64,000 nt of DNA from Collinsella aerofaciens (GCA_030826265.1 JAPJOH010000006.1:1-64000); one strand, 5' to 3'. Positions 28,385 to 38,018 are shown, counted from the first letter of the stretch. Translations and numbers: made by a program. Notes: generated from the letters alone by a model not told the origin.

Positions 28385-28439
28385 TGAATGATGCGCGGGG
28401 CCTTGTCTTGCGCTGTGCTTGTGGCGAGGGGAGGTCGGC

Positions 28440-28961
28440 TTGGTTATCTTGGGCATTGACCCCGGTTTGGCTCATACGGGTTGGGGGATTATCGAGGAGC
28501 GGCGTGGCGAGGTTCGCTGCCGTGCCTACGGCTGCATCGAGACCAGTGCCGGAAGTCCGCTCGCGGTGCGCCTGTCGCATATCGCCCATGACCTTAAGGA
28601 TGTCGTCGAGCATTATCGACCCGACACGGCTGCTGTCGAGAGCATTTACTTTGGCGCCAACGTTCGCTCGGCCATCCCTACGGCGCATGCCCGCGGTGCT
28701 GCACTCGTAGCGCTTTCGGAATGCGCGCTCGAGATTGGCGAGTACACGCCCATGCAGATCAAACAGGCTGTGGTGGGCACCGGCGCCGCGGACAAGCGGC
28801 AGGTCGCCTACATGGTACGCACGCTAACACAGCTCGACCACGACCCGCATCCCGACCATGCCGCCGATGCCCTGGCCTGCGCCATCTGCCACGTAAACCT
28901 CAGCCGCACCCGCGCCCTCACCGGTGGCGAGTTCTATCAACAGAGAGGAACCGGATACTGA
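28440..28961 (+). CDS. ruvC: Holliday junction endonuclease RuvC
   Basis: A 173-residue Holliday junction resolvase. The acidic catalytic residues are visible: D7 (GIDPG), E67 (VESIYF) and the terminal pair H140/D143 (HAADALA). The start is taken as TTG at 28440, placing MVILGIDPG 7 bases after GAGGGGAGG; an in-frame TTG at 28419 would lie before the ribosome site. The stop overlaps the ruvA start by one base (TGATG). It is the first gene of ruvCAB, under a probable SOS box. Confidence 0.96.
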   Translation: MVILGIDPGLAHTGWGIIEERRGEVRCRAYGCIETSAGSPLAVRLSHIAHDLKDVVEHYRPDTAAVESIYFGANVRSAIPTAHARGAALVALSECALEIGEYTPMQIKQAVVGTGAADKRQVAYMVRTLTQLDHDPHPDHAADALACAICHVNLSRTRALTGGEFYQQRGTGY

Positions 28962-29581
28962 TGATTTCCCAGCTCCACGGAACGCTTGTCGAGTCCACGA
29001 TGAGCTCTGCTGTCGTCGATGTGTCGGGCGTTGGCTTTGAACTCGGCATCTCGGGCAGCACTGCGGCCACGTTGCCGACGCCCGGCGGCGAGGTCCGTCT
29101 CTACACGCGTATGCAGGTGCGCGAGGACGCCATGACACTTTTCGGTTTTTCCTCAAAGGATGAGCGCACGATGTTCGACCGGCTCGTGTCCGTTTCGGGC
29201 GTTGGCCCGCGCCTGGCGCTTGCCGTGCTTTCCACCTATACCGTGGGGCAGCTGTATTCGCTGGTGATGGCCGAGGACGACAAGGGCATGGCCAAGGTAC
29301 CCGGTGTGGGCAAAAAGACAGCTCAGCGCCTGATCCTGGAACTCAAGAGCACCTTTGCCAAGGATAAGGGCTTTGTGCCGGTCGACGTGATTCCCGGACA
29401 GGTTGCGATGCCCGTGCCCGCTGCCGCTCCCTCGGCGATCGACGATGCCCGTGCGGCACTCCTTTCCATGGGCTTTAGCCCGCAGGAGACCGATGTTGCC
29501 CTGAGCGGGTATGATGGGCAGAATATGCGTGTCGAGGATTTGCTCGGCGCGGCGCTTAAGCGACTTGGAATGGATGCGTGA
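28961..29581 (+). CDS. ruvA: Holliday junction branch-migration protein RuvA
   Basis: A 206-residue DNA-binding subunit that holds the four-way junction and loads RuvB. The N-terminal OB fold starts MISQLHGTLVE. The helix-hairpin-helix motifs are SVSGVGPRLALAVLS and KVPGVGKKTAQRLI. The C-terminal RuvB-binding domain (ALLSMGFSPQETDVAL) is present. One-base overlaps with both ruvC and ruvB show tight translational coupling. Confidence 0.97.
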   Translation: MISQLHGTLVESTMSSAVVDVSGVGFELGISGSTAATLPTPGGEVRLYTRMQVREDAMTLFGFSSKDERTMFDRLVSVSGVGPRLALAVLSTYTVGQLYSLVMAEDDKGMAKVPGVGKKTAQRLILELKSTFAKDKGFVPVDVIPGQVAMPVPAAAPSAIDDARAALLSMGFSPQETDVALSGYDGQNMRVEDLLGAALKRLGMDA

Positions 29582-30648
29582 TGTGGGAAGCCGATGACTC
29601 TCAGGACCTGTGGGCGACGCCCGGCAACTCGCCGGCGGCATCCATGGCGCACGGCGAGCGCATGGTGGGCTCGGGGCTGACGGCCGAGGACCTCGATGTC
29701 GACCGCACTTTGCGCCCCCAGCGCCTGGACGATTACTGTGGCCAGGAGCACATCAAGCAGAGCCTGCGCGTGTTGATCGAAGCGGCGCAGAGCCGTGGCG
29801 AGACGCTCGACCACGTGATTTTCTCGGGTCCTCCGGGCCTGGGCAAGACCACGCTGGCCACCGTTATCGCCAACGAGCTGGGCGCTCAGATCAAGACCAC
29901 GAGTGGCCCTGCCATCGCGCGCACGGGCGACCTGGCGGCCATCCTTACTAACTTGCAGCCGGGTGATGTGCTGTTTATCGACGAGATCCACCGCCTCAAC
30001 CGTTCGGTCGAGGAGGTCCTGTACCCCGCGATGGAGGACTTTGCCCTCGATATCGTGATTGGCAAGGGTCCGGCGGCGCGCTCGATTCGCCTGGATATTC
30101 CCAAATTTACGCTGGTAGCGGCAACGACCCGCTCAGGCATGTTGACAGGCCCGTTGCGCGACCGCTTTGGCATTTCATATCGCCTGGATTACTACACGGT
30201 CGAGGAGCTCGCGCAGATTGTGACGCGCTCGGCGACTATCCTGGGCGTGACGATCGATCATCCCAGTGCACTCGAGATCGGCTCGCGTTCGCGCGGTACG
30301 CCACGTCTTGCCAACCGCCTGCTCAAGCGCGTGCGCGACTATGCACAGGTGCGCGGCAACGGTCCCATTGAGCTCGATATCTGCCGTCAGGCGCTCGAGT
30401 TCTTCGAGATCGACGAGCTCGGTCTGGACTGGATGGATATTCGTATCTTGGAGACGCTTGCCAAGACGTTCTCCGGTCGTGCCGTGGGACTTACGACCCT
30501 TGCCAGCGCGGTGGGCGAGGACCCGGGCACGCTCGAGGATGTCTATGAGCCCTATTTGCTGCAGTGCGGGTTGATGATTCGTACGCCGCAGGGCCGTCAG
30601 GCAACCCTTCGCACCTTTGAGCACCTGGGGATTGAACCTACCGTTTAG
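29581..30648 (+). CDS. ruvB: Holliday junction DNA helicase RuvB
   Basis: A 355-residue AAA+ motor for branch migration. The Walker A is GPPGLGKTTLA, Walker B FIDEIHRLN, sensor 1 AATTRSGM and the arginine-finger region GPLRDRFG. The C-terminal winged helix contains ALEFFEIDELGLD. The ATG at 29581 overlaps the ruvA stop; a GTG at 29578 is a less likely start. Complete and normal in length. Confidence 0.97.
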   Translation: MWEADDSQDLWATPGNSPAASMAHGERMVGSGLTAEDLDVDRTLRPQRLDDYCGQEHIKQSLRVLIEAAQSRGETLDHVIFSGPPGLGKTTLATVIANELGAQIKTTSGPAIARTGDLAAILTNLQPGDVLFIDEIHRLNRSVEEVLYPAMEDFALDIVIGKGPAARSIRLDIPKFTLVAATTRSGMLTGPLRDRFGISYRLDYYTVEELAQIVTRSATILGVTIDHPSALEIGSRSRGTPRLANRLLKRVRDYAQVRGNGPIELDICRQALEFFEIDELGLDWMDIRILETLAKTFSGRAVGLTTLASAVGEDPGTLEDVYEPYLLQCGLMIRTPQGRQATLRTFEHLGIEPTV

Positions 30649-30724
30649 GGCGCTTTGTTTTGGCGGGCTGTTGGACTATCGCTGGGCATCGGGTAAACAT
30701 ATCGCCGTTCATCGGTTATGGGCG

Positions 30725-30752
30725 TTTTACTATTGCGCGCCCGTGCTATGCT
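30725..30752 (+). promoter_or_regulatory. Possible fhs promoter
   Basis: TTTTAC at 30725-30730 and TATGCT at 30747-30752 are separated by 16 bases, 41 bases before the start codon. Confidence 0.45.
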
Positions 30753-30792
30753 GAATTGGTCTTTTTCTCATTCGGTAACGAAAGGACCGCCC

Positions 30793-32460
30793 ATGCCTAC
30801 TGACATCGAAATCGCACGTTCTGTCACGCCACTGCCTATTACCGAGGTGGCCAAGAACGCCGGCGTCGACGTTAAGCACCTGATTCCGTACGGCTTCGAC
30901 AAGGCTAAGGTCGACTATTCACTGCTCAACGAGCCGACTGATCACCAGGCCAAGCTTGTCCTGGTGACCGCCATCAACCCCACGCCTGCGGGCGAGGGCA
31001 AGACCACCACGACCATCGGTCTGGCCGATGGCCTGCGTCGTCGCGGCGTCAAGAGTGCCGTGGCCCTGCGCGAGCCTTCGCTCGGCCCCGTCTTTGGCGT
31101 TAAGGGCGGTGCTGCCGGCGGCGGCTGGGCTCAGGTCATCCCCATGGAGGATATCAACCTGCACTTTACCGGCGACTTCCACGCTATCGGTGCCGCCAAT
31201 AACCTGCTGGCCGCCATGCTTGATAACCACATCCAGCAGGGCAATCAGCTCGGTATTGACGTTAAGCGCATCACTTGGAAGCGCGTCGTCGATATGAACG
31301 ACCGTCAGCTGCGCCACGTCATCGACGGCATTGGCGGTAAGGCCCAGGGCGTGCCGCGCGAGGACGGCTTCGATATCACCGTTGCCTCCGAGGTCATGGC
31401 AATCCTGTGCCTGTCCACGAGCATCAACGATCTTAAGGAGCGCTTGGGCGAGATCGTTGTCGGCTACAGCTATGCCGGCGAGCCCGTCCGTGCCCGCGAC
31501 CTCAAGGCCCAGGGTGCCATGGCCGCGTTGCTTAAGGACGCGCTCAAGCCCAACCTGGTGCAAACGCTCGAGGGCACGCCCGCGTTTGTCCACGGCGGTC
31601 CCTTCGCCAACATTGCCCACGGCTGTAACTCTATCATGGCCACGCGTATGGCGATGCGCTTTGGCGATGTTGCCATTACCGAGGCCGGCTTTGGTGCCGA
31701 TCTGGGTGCCGAGAAGTTCCTCGACATCAAGTGCCGCATGACGGGCGTTCGCCCCAGCGCTGTCGTAATCGTCGCGACCGCTCGTGCACTGAAGTACAAC
31801 GGCGGTGTCGCCAAGGCCGACCTCAACGAGGAGAACCTCGAGGCCCTCAAGGCCGGCATGCCCAACCTGCTGCGCCACGTCGATAACATCCAGAATGTCT
31901 ACGGTCTGCCCTGCGTGGTCGCCATCAACCGCTTCCCGACGGACACCGAGGCCGAGCTCGAGCTCATCGAGTCCGAGTGCCAGAAGCTCGGCGTCAACGT
32001 TAAGCTTTCCGAGGTCTGGGCCAAGGGCGGCGAGGGCGCGCTCGAGCTGGCCGATGAGGTCATGCGTCTGATTGAGCAGCCGAGCGAGCTCAAGTTTGCC
32101 TATGAGGACGGCGCTGATGTCGCTGATGCCCTCGAGGCCGTTGCCACCAAGGTCTACCGCGCCGATGGCGTTGACTTTACGCCGGCCGCCAAGCGCCAGC
32201 TCGCCGAGCTGCGCGAGAATGGCTTTGGCAACCTGCCGGTGTGCGTCGCCAAGACGCAGTACAGCTTTAGCGACAACGCCAAGGCCCTGGGCGCTCCCGA
32301 GAACTTCCGCATCACGGTGCGTGAGCTCAAGGTTTCCGCCGGTGCCCACTTTGTGGTCGCACTGACTGGCAGCGTTCTGACCATGCCGGGCCTGCCCAAG
32401 GTCCCCGCGGCCGAGAACATCGACGTCGACAACGACGGCAACATCACCGGCCTGTTCTAA
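30793..32460 (+). CDS. fhs: formate-tetrahydrofolate ligase
   Basis: A 555-residue enzyme that makes 10-formyl-tetrahydrofolate from formate, ATP and THF. The nucleotide loop is TPAGEGKTTTTIGL, and the family sequences ALREPSLGPVFG and KGGAAGGGWAQV follow. The ATG at 30793 has AAAGGA 7 bases upstream. It is monocistronic with a strong terminator, and its codons suggest high expression. It belongs functionally with fchA and folD at 42.6-44.1 kb, which carry the product on to methenyl- and methylene-THF. Confidence 0.97.
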   Translation: MPTDIEIARSVTPLPITEVAKNAGVDVKHLIPYGFDKAKVDYSLLNEPTDHQAKLVLVTAINPTPAGEGKTTTTIGLADGLRRRGVKSAVALREPSLGPVFGVKGGAAGGGWAQVIPMEDINLHFTGDFHAIGAANNLLAAMLDNHIQQGNQLGIDVKRITWKRVVDMNDRQLRHVIDGIGGKAQGVPREDGFDITVASEVMAILCLSTSINDLKERLGEIVVGYSYAGEPVRARDLKAQGAMAALLKDALKPNLVQTLEGTPAFVHGGPFANIAHGCNSIMATRMAMRFGDVAITEAGFGADLGAEKFLDIKCRMTGVRPSAVVIVATARALKYNGGVAKADLNEENLEALKAGMPNLLRHVDNIQNVYGLPCVVAINRFPTDTEAELELIESECQKLGVNVKLSEVWAKGGEGALELADEVMRLIEQPSELKFAYEDGADVADALEAVATKVYRADGVDFTPAAKRQLAELRENGFGNLPVCVAKTQYSFSDNAKALGAPENFRITVRELKVSAGAHFVVALTGSVLTMPGLPKVPAAENIDVDNDGNITGLF

Positions 32461-32485
32461 GCCTGCTGTCCATAGCTGCTAGCCC

Positions 32486-32521
32486 GCCCCGCCGCGCCCA
32501 CAAGGCACGGCGGGGCTTTTT
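32486..32521 (+). terminator. Terminator of fhs
   Basis: 9-bp GC stem (32486-32494 with 32508-32516), then five T. Confidence 0.9.
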
Positions 32522-32639
32522 GATCCTTAGGCCCGCGCATGTCTTGTAGATACCGACGGACTCTGCCCATCATAGGCTTTTGCGCGGGTAGAATGCATGG
32601 ATAACTTGAGGCTCACGCGCGACGGAAAGGAATCGTTGC

Positions 32640-33629
32640 ATGGATCAGGACAAGACAACCGTGATGGGCGGCTACGGTTCCGCGCAGGCTGGCGATAGCG
32701 CCGATGCGACCCGCGTTGTTCCCAACCCCGGTTATACCGACCCCGCCGCGACGCAGCCTTCTGCCGAGCCCACCCGGGTTATGGGCTATGGCGACACGGC
32801 GCAGGATTCTTACGCTGCATCTTCGCAAGGCCCCTATGGCAACGCAGCTCCGGATCCGTTTGATTACGCGCCGCAGGATTCTTATGCTGCCTCGACGCCG
32901 AATCCCTATGATGACCTGCCGCAAAATCCCATTCCGCAGCCTCAGCAGACGACGTATATGCCTCGCACGGCGCAGCCTCGCTACGAGTTGCGCGAGCCGT
33001 ATCGCGAGTACCCCAAGTCGATTCCGCAATATGGCGAGGACGAGGAGAAGAGGCCGTCGCGTTCGTCGAGCGTGATCAAGAAGATCCTCATCGTACTGGC
33101 GATCTTCTTTGCGCTGTCGGTTGTGTTTGCCATCGTGTCGGGCATGCTTAACAAGCGAGGGAGTTCAACGGCCGATGCCACTGTTGAGCAAACCGAGTCC
33201 GCCTCGTCTGGCACCGTCGATCTGAGTGATATTCCGGGGCAGTATTGGTCTAACGCCAAAAAGCTCCTCAAGTCGCGCGGGGCCGATCTTTCGAATGCCG
33301 TGGTCCTGACTGATGATGGCTCAACGCCCGTCGTCGATGCCAACTGGGTCGTTACTTCTGCCTACTATAACGACAACGGCAACCTCGAAATTCAACTCAC
33401 GCACAAGAACGGCTCGGGCAACTCGTCCGACGGACAAAGCGGTACCGACAGCTCGAGCTCCAATACGCTGGAGGACTTGAGCAACAAGGCACAGGAGTTG
33501 GGAGACAAGGCGCAAGAGCTGGGCGACACGGCACAAAACCTGGGCGATACTGCGCAGAACTTGGGCGGCATGGCGACGGATGCTTGGAACGCCCTGCAAA
33601 ACGGCATCTCGGGCGTGCAGGGAAACTAG
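32640..33629 (+). CDS. proline/tyrosine-rich single-pass membrane protein, function unknown
   Basis: A 329-residue protein I cannot assign to a named family. Residues 1-145 are low-complexity and rich in Pro, Tyr, Gln and Asp, with repeated QDSYAAS. One membrane helix is at about 147-170 (IKKILIVLAIFFALSVVFAI). Outside lies a small folded region (about 195-255; WSNAKKLLKSRGADLSNAVVL) that recalls a PASTA-like or SLBB-like fold. Next comes a Ser/Gly linker and a helical tail of near-repeats of AQELGDK/AQNLGDT type, LEA-like in look. GGAAAGGA precedes the ATG. The N-terminal half is probably cytoplasmic. Confidence 0.75.
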   Translation: MDQDKTTVMGGYGSAQAGDSADATRVVPNPGYTDPAATQPSAEPTRVMGYGDTAQDSYAASSQGPYGNAAPDPFDYAPQDSYAASTPNPYDDLPQNPIPQPQQTTYMPRTAQPRYELREPYREYPKSIPQYGEDEEKRPSRSSSVIKKILIVLAIFFALSVVFAIVSGMLNKRGSSTADATVEQTESASSGTVDLSDIPGQYWSNAKKLLKSRGADLSNAVVLTDDGSTPVVDANWVVTSAYYNDNGNLEIQLTHKNGSGNSSDGQSGTDSSSSNTLEDLSNKAQELGDKAQELGDTAQNLGDTAQNLGGMATDAWNALQNGISGVQGN

Positions 33630-33641
33630 CTGTTAAGCAGG

Positions 33642-34823
33642 CTACAGCTGCTCGGCCGGACGGTCGGGCGAGCTAAAGCCCGAATCAAACGTGACGACGC
33701 ACGAGACGTCGGGCCGGCGCTCGTGCACGATGCGCGTGACGAGCTCCAGCAGCTCCTCGTCGGATATGTCGAAGTCGTCGGGACGCACCAGGTCAAACGA
33801 CACAAAGCCATCGTGTTCGTGAAGGTCGTGGATGGAGAGCGCGGGATCGATCTGCATGACGCCGCGCTTGACCCAGCCGCGCAGGTCGTCGCCGGTGGTG
33901 GCGATGGGGTCGCAGTGCAGCGTGATGCCAATACCCATCTGGCGCTTGATGTCGTGCTCGATGGTGTCCAGGATCTCGTGGTGCTCAAACGCGTCGCCCT
34001 CGCCGGGCATCTCTACGTGGTCGCTGGCAAACTGACGGCCGGGGCCGTAGTCGTGCACCATGAGGTCGTGCGTACCCAAGACCTGCGGATAGGACATGAT
34101 CTTGTCGCGGATTGCCTGGACGAGCTTGGGGTCGGGCGCTTGCCCCAGCAACGGACTGATGGCGTCGCGCACTAGGCCCATGCCGCTGATGCAGATGAAG
34201 ATGCCCACACCCAGGCCTGCCCAGCCATCGAGGTCAAAGCCGGTCGTCTGCGAAATAAGTGCCGCCACCAAGACTGAGCCCGAGGTGATGACATCGTTTT
34301 TGGAGTCCTGCGCCGTGGCAATTAGCGTCTCGGAATCGATGCGGTTACCCAGTGCGCGGTTGAACGCGGCCATCCAGAATTTGACGAGCATGGACAGAAC
34401 AAGGGCAGCCATGGAGAGCGCCGAATACACGGTGGGCGAGGGCTTGATGATCTTGGTGATCGACTCGAGGATCAGGTTGATGCCGACGGCGCAAACCAGG
34501 ACGGCGACAAACAGACCGGCCAGATACTCGTAGCGGCCGTGGCCGTAAGGGTGGCCCTCATCTGCCGGGCGGCTGGCAAGGCGGAACCCGAGCAGGCTCA
34601 CGATGTTGCTCGAGGCATCGGAGAGGTTGTTGAAAGCGTCGGCGACGAGGGAGACGGAACCGGCGAGCAGGCCCGCGATGCCCTTGGTCAGGCACAGGGT
34701 GATGTTGAGGCCAATGCAGATGAGGCTTGCGGCAAAGCCCGCGTTGGTGCGGCAAGATGCATCGACCGGCTCGCCCTCGCTGCCGGGAACAAGCGTATGT
34801 ACCAGCCGATTTACAAATAGCAT
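33642..34823 (-). CDS. cation diffusion facilitator family transporter
   Basis: A 393-residue metal/proton antiporter of the CDF family (Zn, Mn, Fe or Co export). The membrane part has the paired site DAFNNLSDASSN in helix 2, HPYGHGRYEY in the following loop, and about six helices. A C-terminal cytoplasmic dimerisation domain follows (residues about 215-300), then a further 90-residue extension with GIGITLHCDPI. The start at 34823 has GAGGA upstream; earlier in-frame codons lack a ribosome site. It converges on the membrane-protein gene with only 12 bases between. The metal cannot be fixed from the sequence alone. Confidence 0.9.
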   Translation of the reverse strand: MLFVNRLVHTLVPGSEGEPVDASCRTNAGFAASLICIGLNITLCLTKGIAGLLAGSVSLVADAFNNLSDASSNIVSLLGFRLASRPADEGHPYGHGRYEYLAGLFVAVLVCAVGINLILESITKIIKPSPTVYSALSMAALVLSMLVKFWMAAFNRALGNRIDSETLIATAQDSKNDVITSGSVLVAALISQTTGFDLDGWAGLGVGIFICISGMGLVRDAISPLLGQAPDPKLVQAIRDKIMSYPQVLGTHDLMVHDYGPGRQFASDHVEMPGEGDAFEHHEILDTIEHDIKRQMGIGITLHCDPIATTGDDLRGWVKRGVMQIDPALSIHDLHEHDGFVSFDLVRPDDFDISDEELLELVTRIVHERRPDVSCVVTFDSGFSSPDRPAEQL

Positions 34824-35041
34824 AGCGGTCGTCCTCACAATCATGTTTAAGGGGATAGTGTAGCTCGCGCGGGGGCGCCGTGCACCGATGCTCAGAAAAT
34901 GCAGCAATAGTCTGCCGGTGCTAACGAGCGAGCCTTCTCGTCTGCCTGGGTGGTCCATTTTGGGCCACATGGGTATGGGCATGTGCCTGCTTGCTCGACA
35001 TACTTAATGTCGACAGCCCCTGTGCAAAGGAGGACGTTTCC

Positions 35042-36379
35042 ATGGACGAGATGTTTGCCATTAAATGTCAAAACTGCGGTGGCCCTATGTACTCGCACCA
35101 GGCTAAGCGCAGCTTTGAGTGCGCCTATTGCGGCACGGTCATCCCGTGGCAGGCCGATGCCGGGGAGCCCAAGAGCGCCCTTGGCATTCGCCATGCGCCG
35201 CTGACGGTTGTCGACGGCCTGCTCAAGCTCACGCACGTGTCGCAACTCGAGCGCCCGGAGGACCCGGACTGGTATTTCTTCAATGCGCACTGGCGCAATC
35301 AGTCGGTTCTGGAACATCTGCTGTGGGAGGATCGCGGCACGGCGCAGGAGCTCCAAGAGGCCACGCATGTGAGCATTCCTTGCCCCTTCTGCGGAGCGTC
35401 CTTTGAGGGCGAGTCAACGCAGCGTGTGTTCGAGTGCCCGTCCTGCGGCAACAAGATCGGCATTGCCGACCTGCTCAAGCCCGGTACGTTTAGCAAGCGT
35501 CTGACCATGGGCGTGGGTGCGGAATATGTGCCGGAGCAGGGCATTCCCTGCGAGATTTCGCCGCAGCAGGCACGTGCCAACGCGCTGCAGCTGGTGCGCC
35601 AGTATGCGGAAGCCTTTGCCGGGCACGACGTGGAAGACGCAATCCAAAACGACATGATGCTCTTCTACTTCCCCATGGCGCTCGCGGACCTGCGCATGAT
35701 GGCGTCCTTCCCGGGCAAGGGCCTGAGCAAGGAAACCCTGGTGTACTACGAGGTGCTCGACTGGGCATACCCCAGGGCAAACTACCTGGACGTTCGCCTC
35801 ATGGGCATTTTGGAGCCGTGGGACTTTGCCAAGGTCGGTCCGTTCGATCCCGCCATGCAGGAAGGCGACTTCCGCGTCGTCTCCGTCGATGCATCTACCA
35901 AGGACCAGGTGGTCATTGATAAGTTGGCGCTCGACGTTGCGGGCAACGATGCCGAGGCCGTACTGGGGCTCAATAAAAAGAGCATCCGAACCTGGGCGCG
36001 CAAGGCCCGCAAGCATAAGGATGGCCTGGTGATGGTGCCGGTCTACTTTGTCGATCGTCCGGCGACGGACAGCCGCGATGGCGAGCAGGTGCGCATTGCC
36101 GTAAACGGACAGACGGGCCGCGCGGCCGCGGTGGTGTTTAGTGACAAGCGCGAAACGCACGTCGTGGCGCCGCTCAATCCGAGCCTGCATCTGTCCGGTG
36201 AGAGCACCGTGCATGCCACGCCCATCGAGGTCAAATACGTTAAGTCGCCGTTTCTGTACCAGATCGTGCGCCGTGGAGGCGGCGAGCAACCGCGCCAGGT
36301 TGCAGCGGTTGCCGAGGGTTCCTACCGAGAAGAAAAGCCCAAACGCAAGGGCTTGCTCGCTGCGATCTTTGGGAAGTAG
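35042..36379 (+). CDS. double zinc-ribbon protein, function unknown
   Basis: A 445-residue protein with two zinc ribbons: C9/C12 with C27/C30, and C114/C117 with C132/C135. A mostly alpha/beta region with no recognised catalytic motif follows, then a basic tail ending EKPKRKGLLAAIFGK. AAAGGAGG is 9 bases before the ATG. There is no signal peptide or membrane helix. Tandem ribbons usually imply binding to nucleic acid or another protein, but no function can be claimed. It is divergent from the CDF transporter, so a metal link is possible but unsupported. Confidence 0.8.
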   Translation: MDEMFAIKCQNCGGPMYSHQAKRSFECAYCGTVIPWQADAGEPKSALGIRHAPLTVVDGLLKLTHVSQLERPEDPDWYFFNAHWRNQSVLEHLLWEDRGTAQELQEATHVSIPCPFCGASFEGESTQRVFECPSCGNKIGIADLLKPGTFSKRLTMGVGAEYVPEQGIPCEISPQQARANALQLVRQYAEAFAGHDVEDAIQNDMMLFYFPMALADLRMMASFPGKGLSKETLVYYEVLDWAYPRANYLDVRLMGILEPWDFAKVGPFDPAMQEGDFRVVSVDASTKDQVVIDKLALDVAGNDAEAVLGLNKKSIRTWARKARKHKDGLVMVPVYFVDRPATDSRDGEQVRIAVNGQTGRAAAVVFSDKRETHVVAPLNPSLHLSGESTVHATPIEVKYVKSPFLYQIVRRGGGEQPRQVAAVAEGSYREEKPKRKGLLAAIFGK

Positions 36380-36402
36380 GGAAGCGCAGCACGGGACGGC
36401 TC

Positions 36403-36435
36403 GCACGCGTGCGGGCGTTTCGGTCGCACGCGTGC
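36403..36435. terminator. Strong hairpin between convergent genes
   Basis: Perfect 11-bp arms (36403-36413 and 36425-36435) built on GCACGCGTGC, between the zinc-ribbon gene and the DUF1016 gene. There is no T-run on either side. Confidence 0.55.
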
Positions 36436-36437
36436 TG

Positions 36438-37487
36438 CTATCCTTGCGTTTCGCCATTAGTTGCTTCGTTGATGGCGCGGTACTCGGCACTTAGCTCGCG
36501 CGCCAGCTCTTCCTTGCTTGGAAGATACGGCAGGTATTTGGCGGCAAACACTTGGTCGTTGTCTTCGGGCAGCGTGTACTCGACGATCGAATCGCTTTTG
36601 TCCGCGCAGAGCACGATGCCTATGGGCGGATTGTCGCCTTCGTTCATGAGCTCACGCGTGTAGTAGTTCACATACATTTGCATCTGGCCCAGGTCCTGAT
36701 GCGTAAGGTCATCGGTCTTAAGGTCGATGAGCACGAAACAGCGCATCAGATAGTTGTAAAACACAAGGTCAATATAGAAATGGCGCCCATCAAAGGTAAT
36801 GCGCTTTTGGCGCGCCTCGAAAGCGAAGCCACGGCCAAGCTCCAGCAGGAACTTCTGAAGATGCGTGATGAGCGCCTGCTCTAGATCGCTCTCGCGAAAC
36901 GCAGTATCGTCCGAGAAACCTAAAAACTCCAGCACATATGGGTCGCGGATGATATCCTCGGGGCGACGAGCCGGGGCGCGCTTTTGGATTTCCTGGGTGA
37001 CGGCCTCCTTGTCCTTGCTGGCAAGTAGGCGCTCTCGGAACATGGTGTTGATCTGGCGTTCGAGCTGGCGCGTGCTCCAGCGAGAATTGGCGCATTCGTT
37101 CATGTACCAGGCGCGAGCATCAGGGTCGGGAATGCGCATCAACCTGCGGTAATGAGTCCAGCTCAATTCGCTACGCAGTGCGTCGCGAATTGGAAACGCA
37201 AGAAAGAACTGACGCATATTGCGAAGGTTTGCGATGCCAAAGCCTCTTCCGAAATCCGCGGTAAGCCTTCTGGAGAGGCCCGCAATCAATGCCTCTCCAT
37301 ATGCTGCGCGCTCCTCTCCGCCCTGTTCATCAACAATGCTCTTGCCGATCTCCCAATATGCCTCAACCATCGCAAAGTTAACGGCGGTATATGCCTTGTT
37401 GCGAGCGGCGTTGAGAATCGAGGAAACCTGCTTGTAAAAAACTTCTGGCACGATTGTCGATTCCCCGCGGTTTACCAGTTCACCCAT
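36438..37487 (-). CDS. DUF1016 (YhcG) family PD-(D/E)XK nuclease
   Basis: A 349-residue protein of the YhcG/DUF1016 family. The N-terminal domain holds AYWEIGKSIV and GFGIANLRNMRQFF. The C-terminal nuclease core has FDGRHFYIDLVFYN, then FVLIDLKTDDLTHQD, giving the D...D-x-K pattern. Members are linked to restriction-modification loci and DNA processing, but many are solitary, as here; no methylase or toxin partner lies nearby. The ATG at 37487 is chosen over TTG at 37490; GAGGAAAG lies about 13 bases upstream, which is loose. The codons are somewhat less biased than those of the neighbours, consistent with accessory DNA. Confidence 0.88.
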   Translation of the reverse strand: MGELVNRGESTIVPEVFYKQVSSILNAARNKAYTAVNFAMVEAYWEIGKSIVDEQGGEERAAYGEALIAGLSRRLTADFGRGFGIANLRNMRQFFLAFPIRDALRSELSWTHYRRLMRIPDPDARAWYMNECANSRWSTRQLERQINTMFRERLLASKDKEAVTQEIQKRAPARRPEDIIRDPYVLEFLGFSDDTAFRESDLEQALITHLQKFLLELGRGFAFEARQKRITFDGRHFYIDLVFYNYLMRCFVLIDLKTDDLTHQDLGQMQMYVNYYTRELMNEGDNPPIGIVLCADKSDSIVEYTLPEDNDQVFAAKYLPYLPSKEELARELSAEYRAINEATNGETQG

Positions 37488-37655
37488 CAATATCGCCCGA
37501 CTTTCCTCTTGAGGAATGCATCTTTATTACATTTAGTTTAAAGCCTCGCGCGGACACGAATTGCTGCGTTGTCTGGCACCTTCGCATGGGGGCCTTGCGG
37601 TGACTAAAATGTGGCCATAGAGACAGTTTTAACGAACCCCATGGGAGTGACACGC

Positions 37656-37924
37656 ATGGACAACAACACCTTGCTGTTTCAGGACAAGGGTTCGGGTAGG
37701 TTTAAAGACGTCAAGATCTACCCTAACCGTATTGAGGTGCTCAAGAAGGGCACGTTTGGTGGCAAGCACACCGAGATTGTTTACCTTAAGGACATCACTG
37801 GGGTCAACAGGATCAAGGGCCGCGACGTTTTCCTACGAACAGGCTGTTGACTGCTTGTGTCTTTAGCCTGAGCAGTCGTGCGAAGGCCCAGGAGTTTGTT
37901 AACGCGCTGAACATGGTGATGTAG
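37656..37924 (+). pseudogene. small PH-like domain protein, broken by a frameshift
   Basis: The first part (MDNNTLLFQDKGSGRFKDVK onward, 65 codons) reads to a TGA at 37848-37850 and resembles short PH-like proteins. A sensible C-terminal helix (SRAKAQEFVNALNMVM, stop TAG at 37922-37924) continues in another frame. The shift lies between about 37840 and 37865. One lost base, or two gained, would join the halves into about 89 residues. GGGAG precedes the ATG. This may be a true mutation or an assembly error. Confidence 0.6.
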
Positions 37925-37953
37925 TCGAAAGCGGCGTTCGGGCCAAGGTAAAA

Positions 37954-37988
37954 ATCGGGGGCACAGAACGGTGTTCTGCGCCCCCGAT
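37954..37988 (-). terminator. Terminator of the PI-PLC-like gene
   Basis: 16-base arms with a single A/C opposition (37954-37969 and 37973-37988), followed on the minus strand by TTTTTA. Confidence 0.9.
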
Positions 37989-38018
37989 TGAGTCGATGTG
38001 TCTAAAAGGCGGGCTTGC

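Noticed and set aside
36438..37487. Part of a restriction-modification or toxin-antitoxin island
   Set aside because: No methylase, specificity subunit, antitoxin or integrase lies next to the DUF1016 gene.
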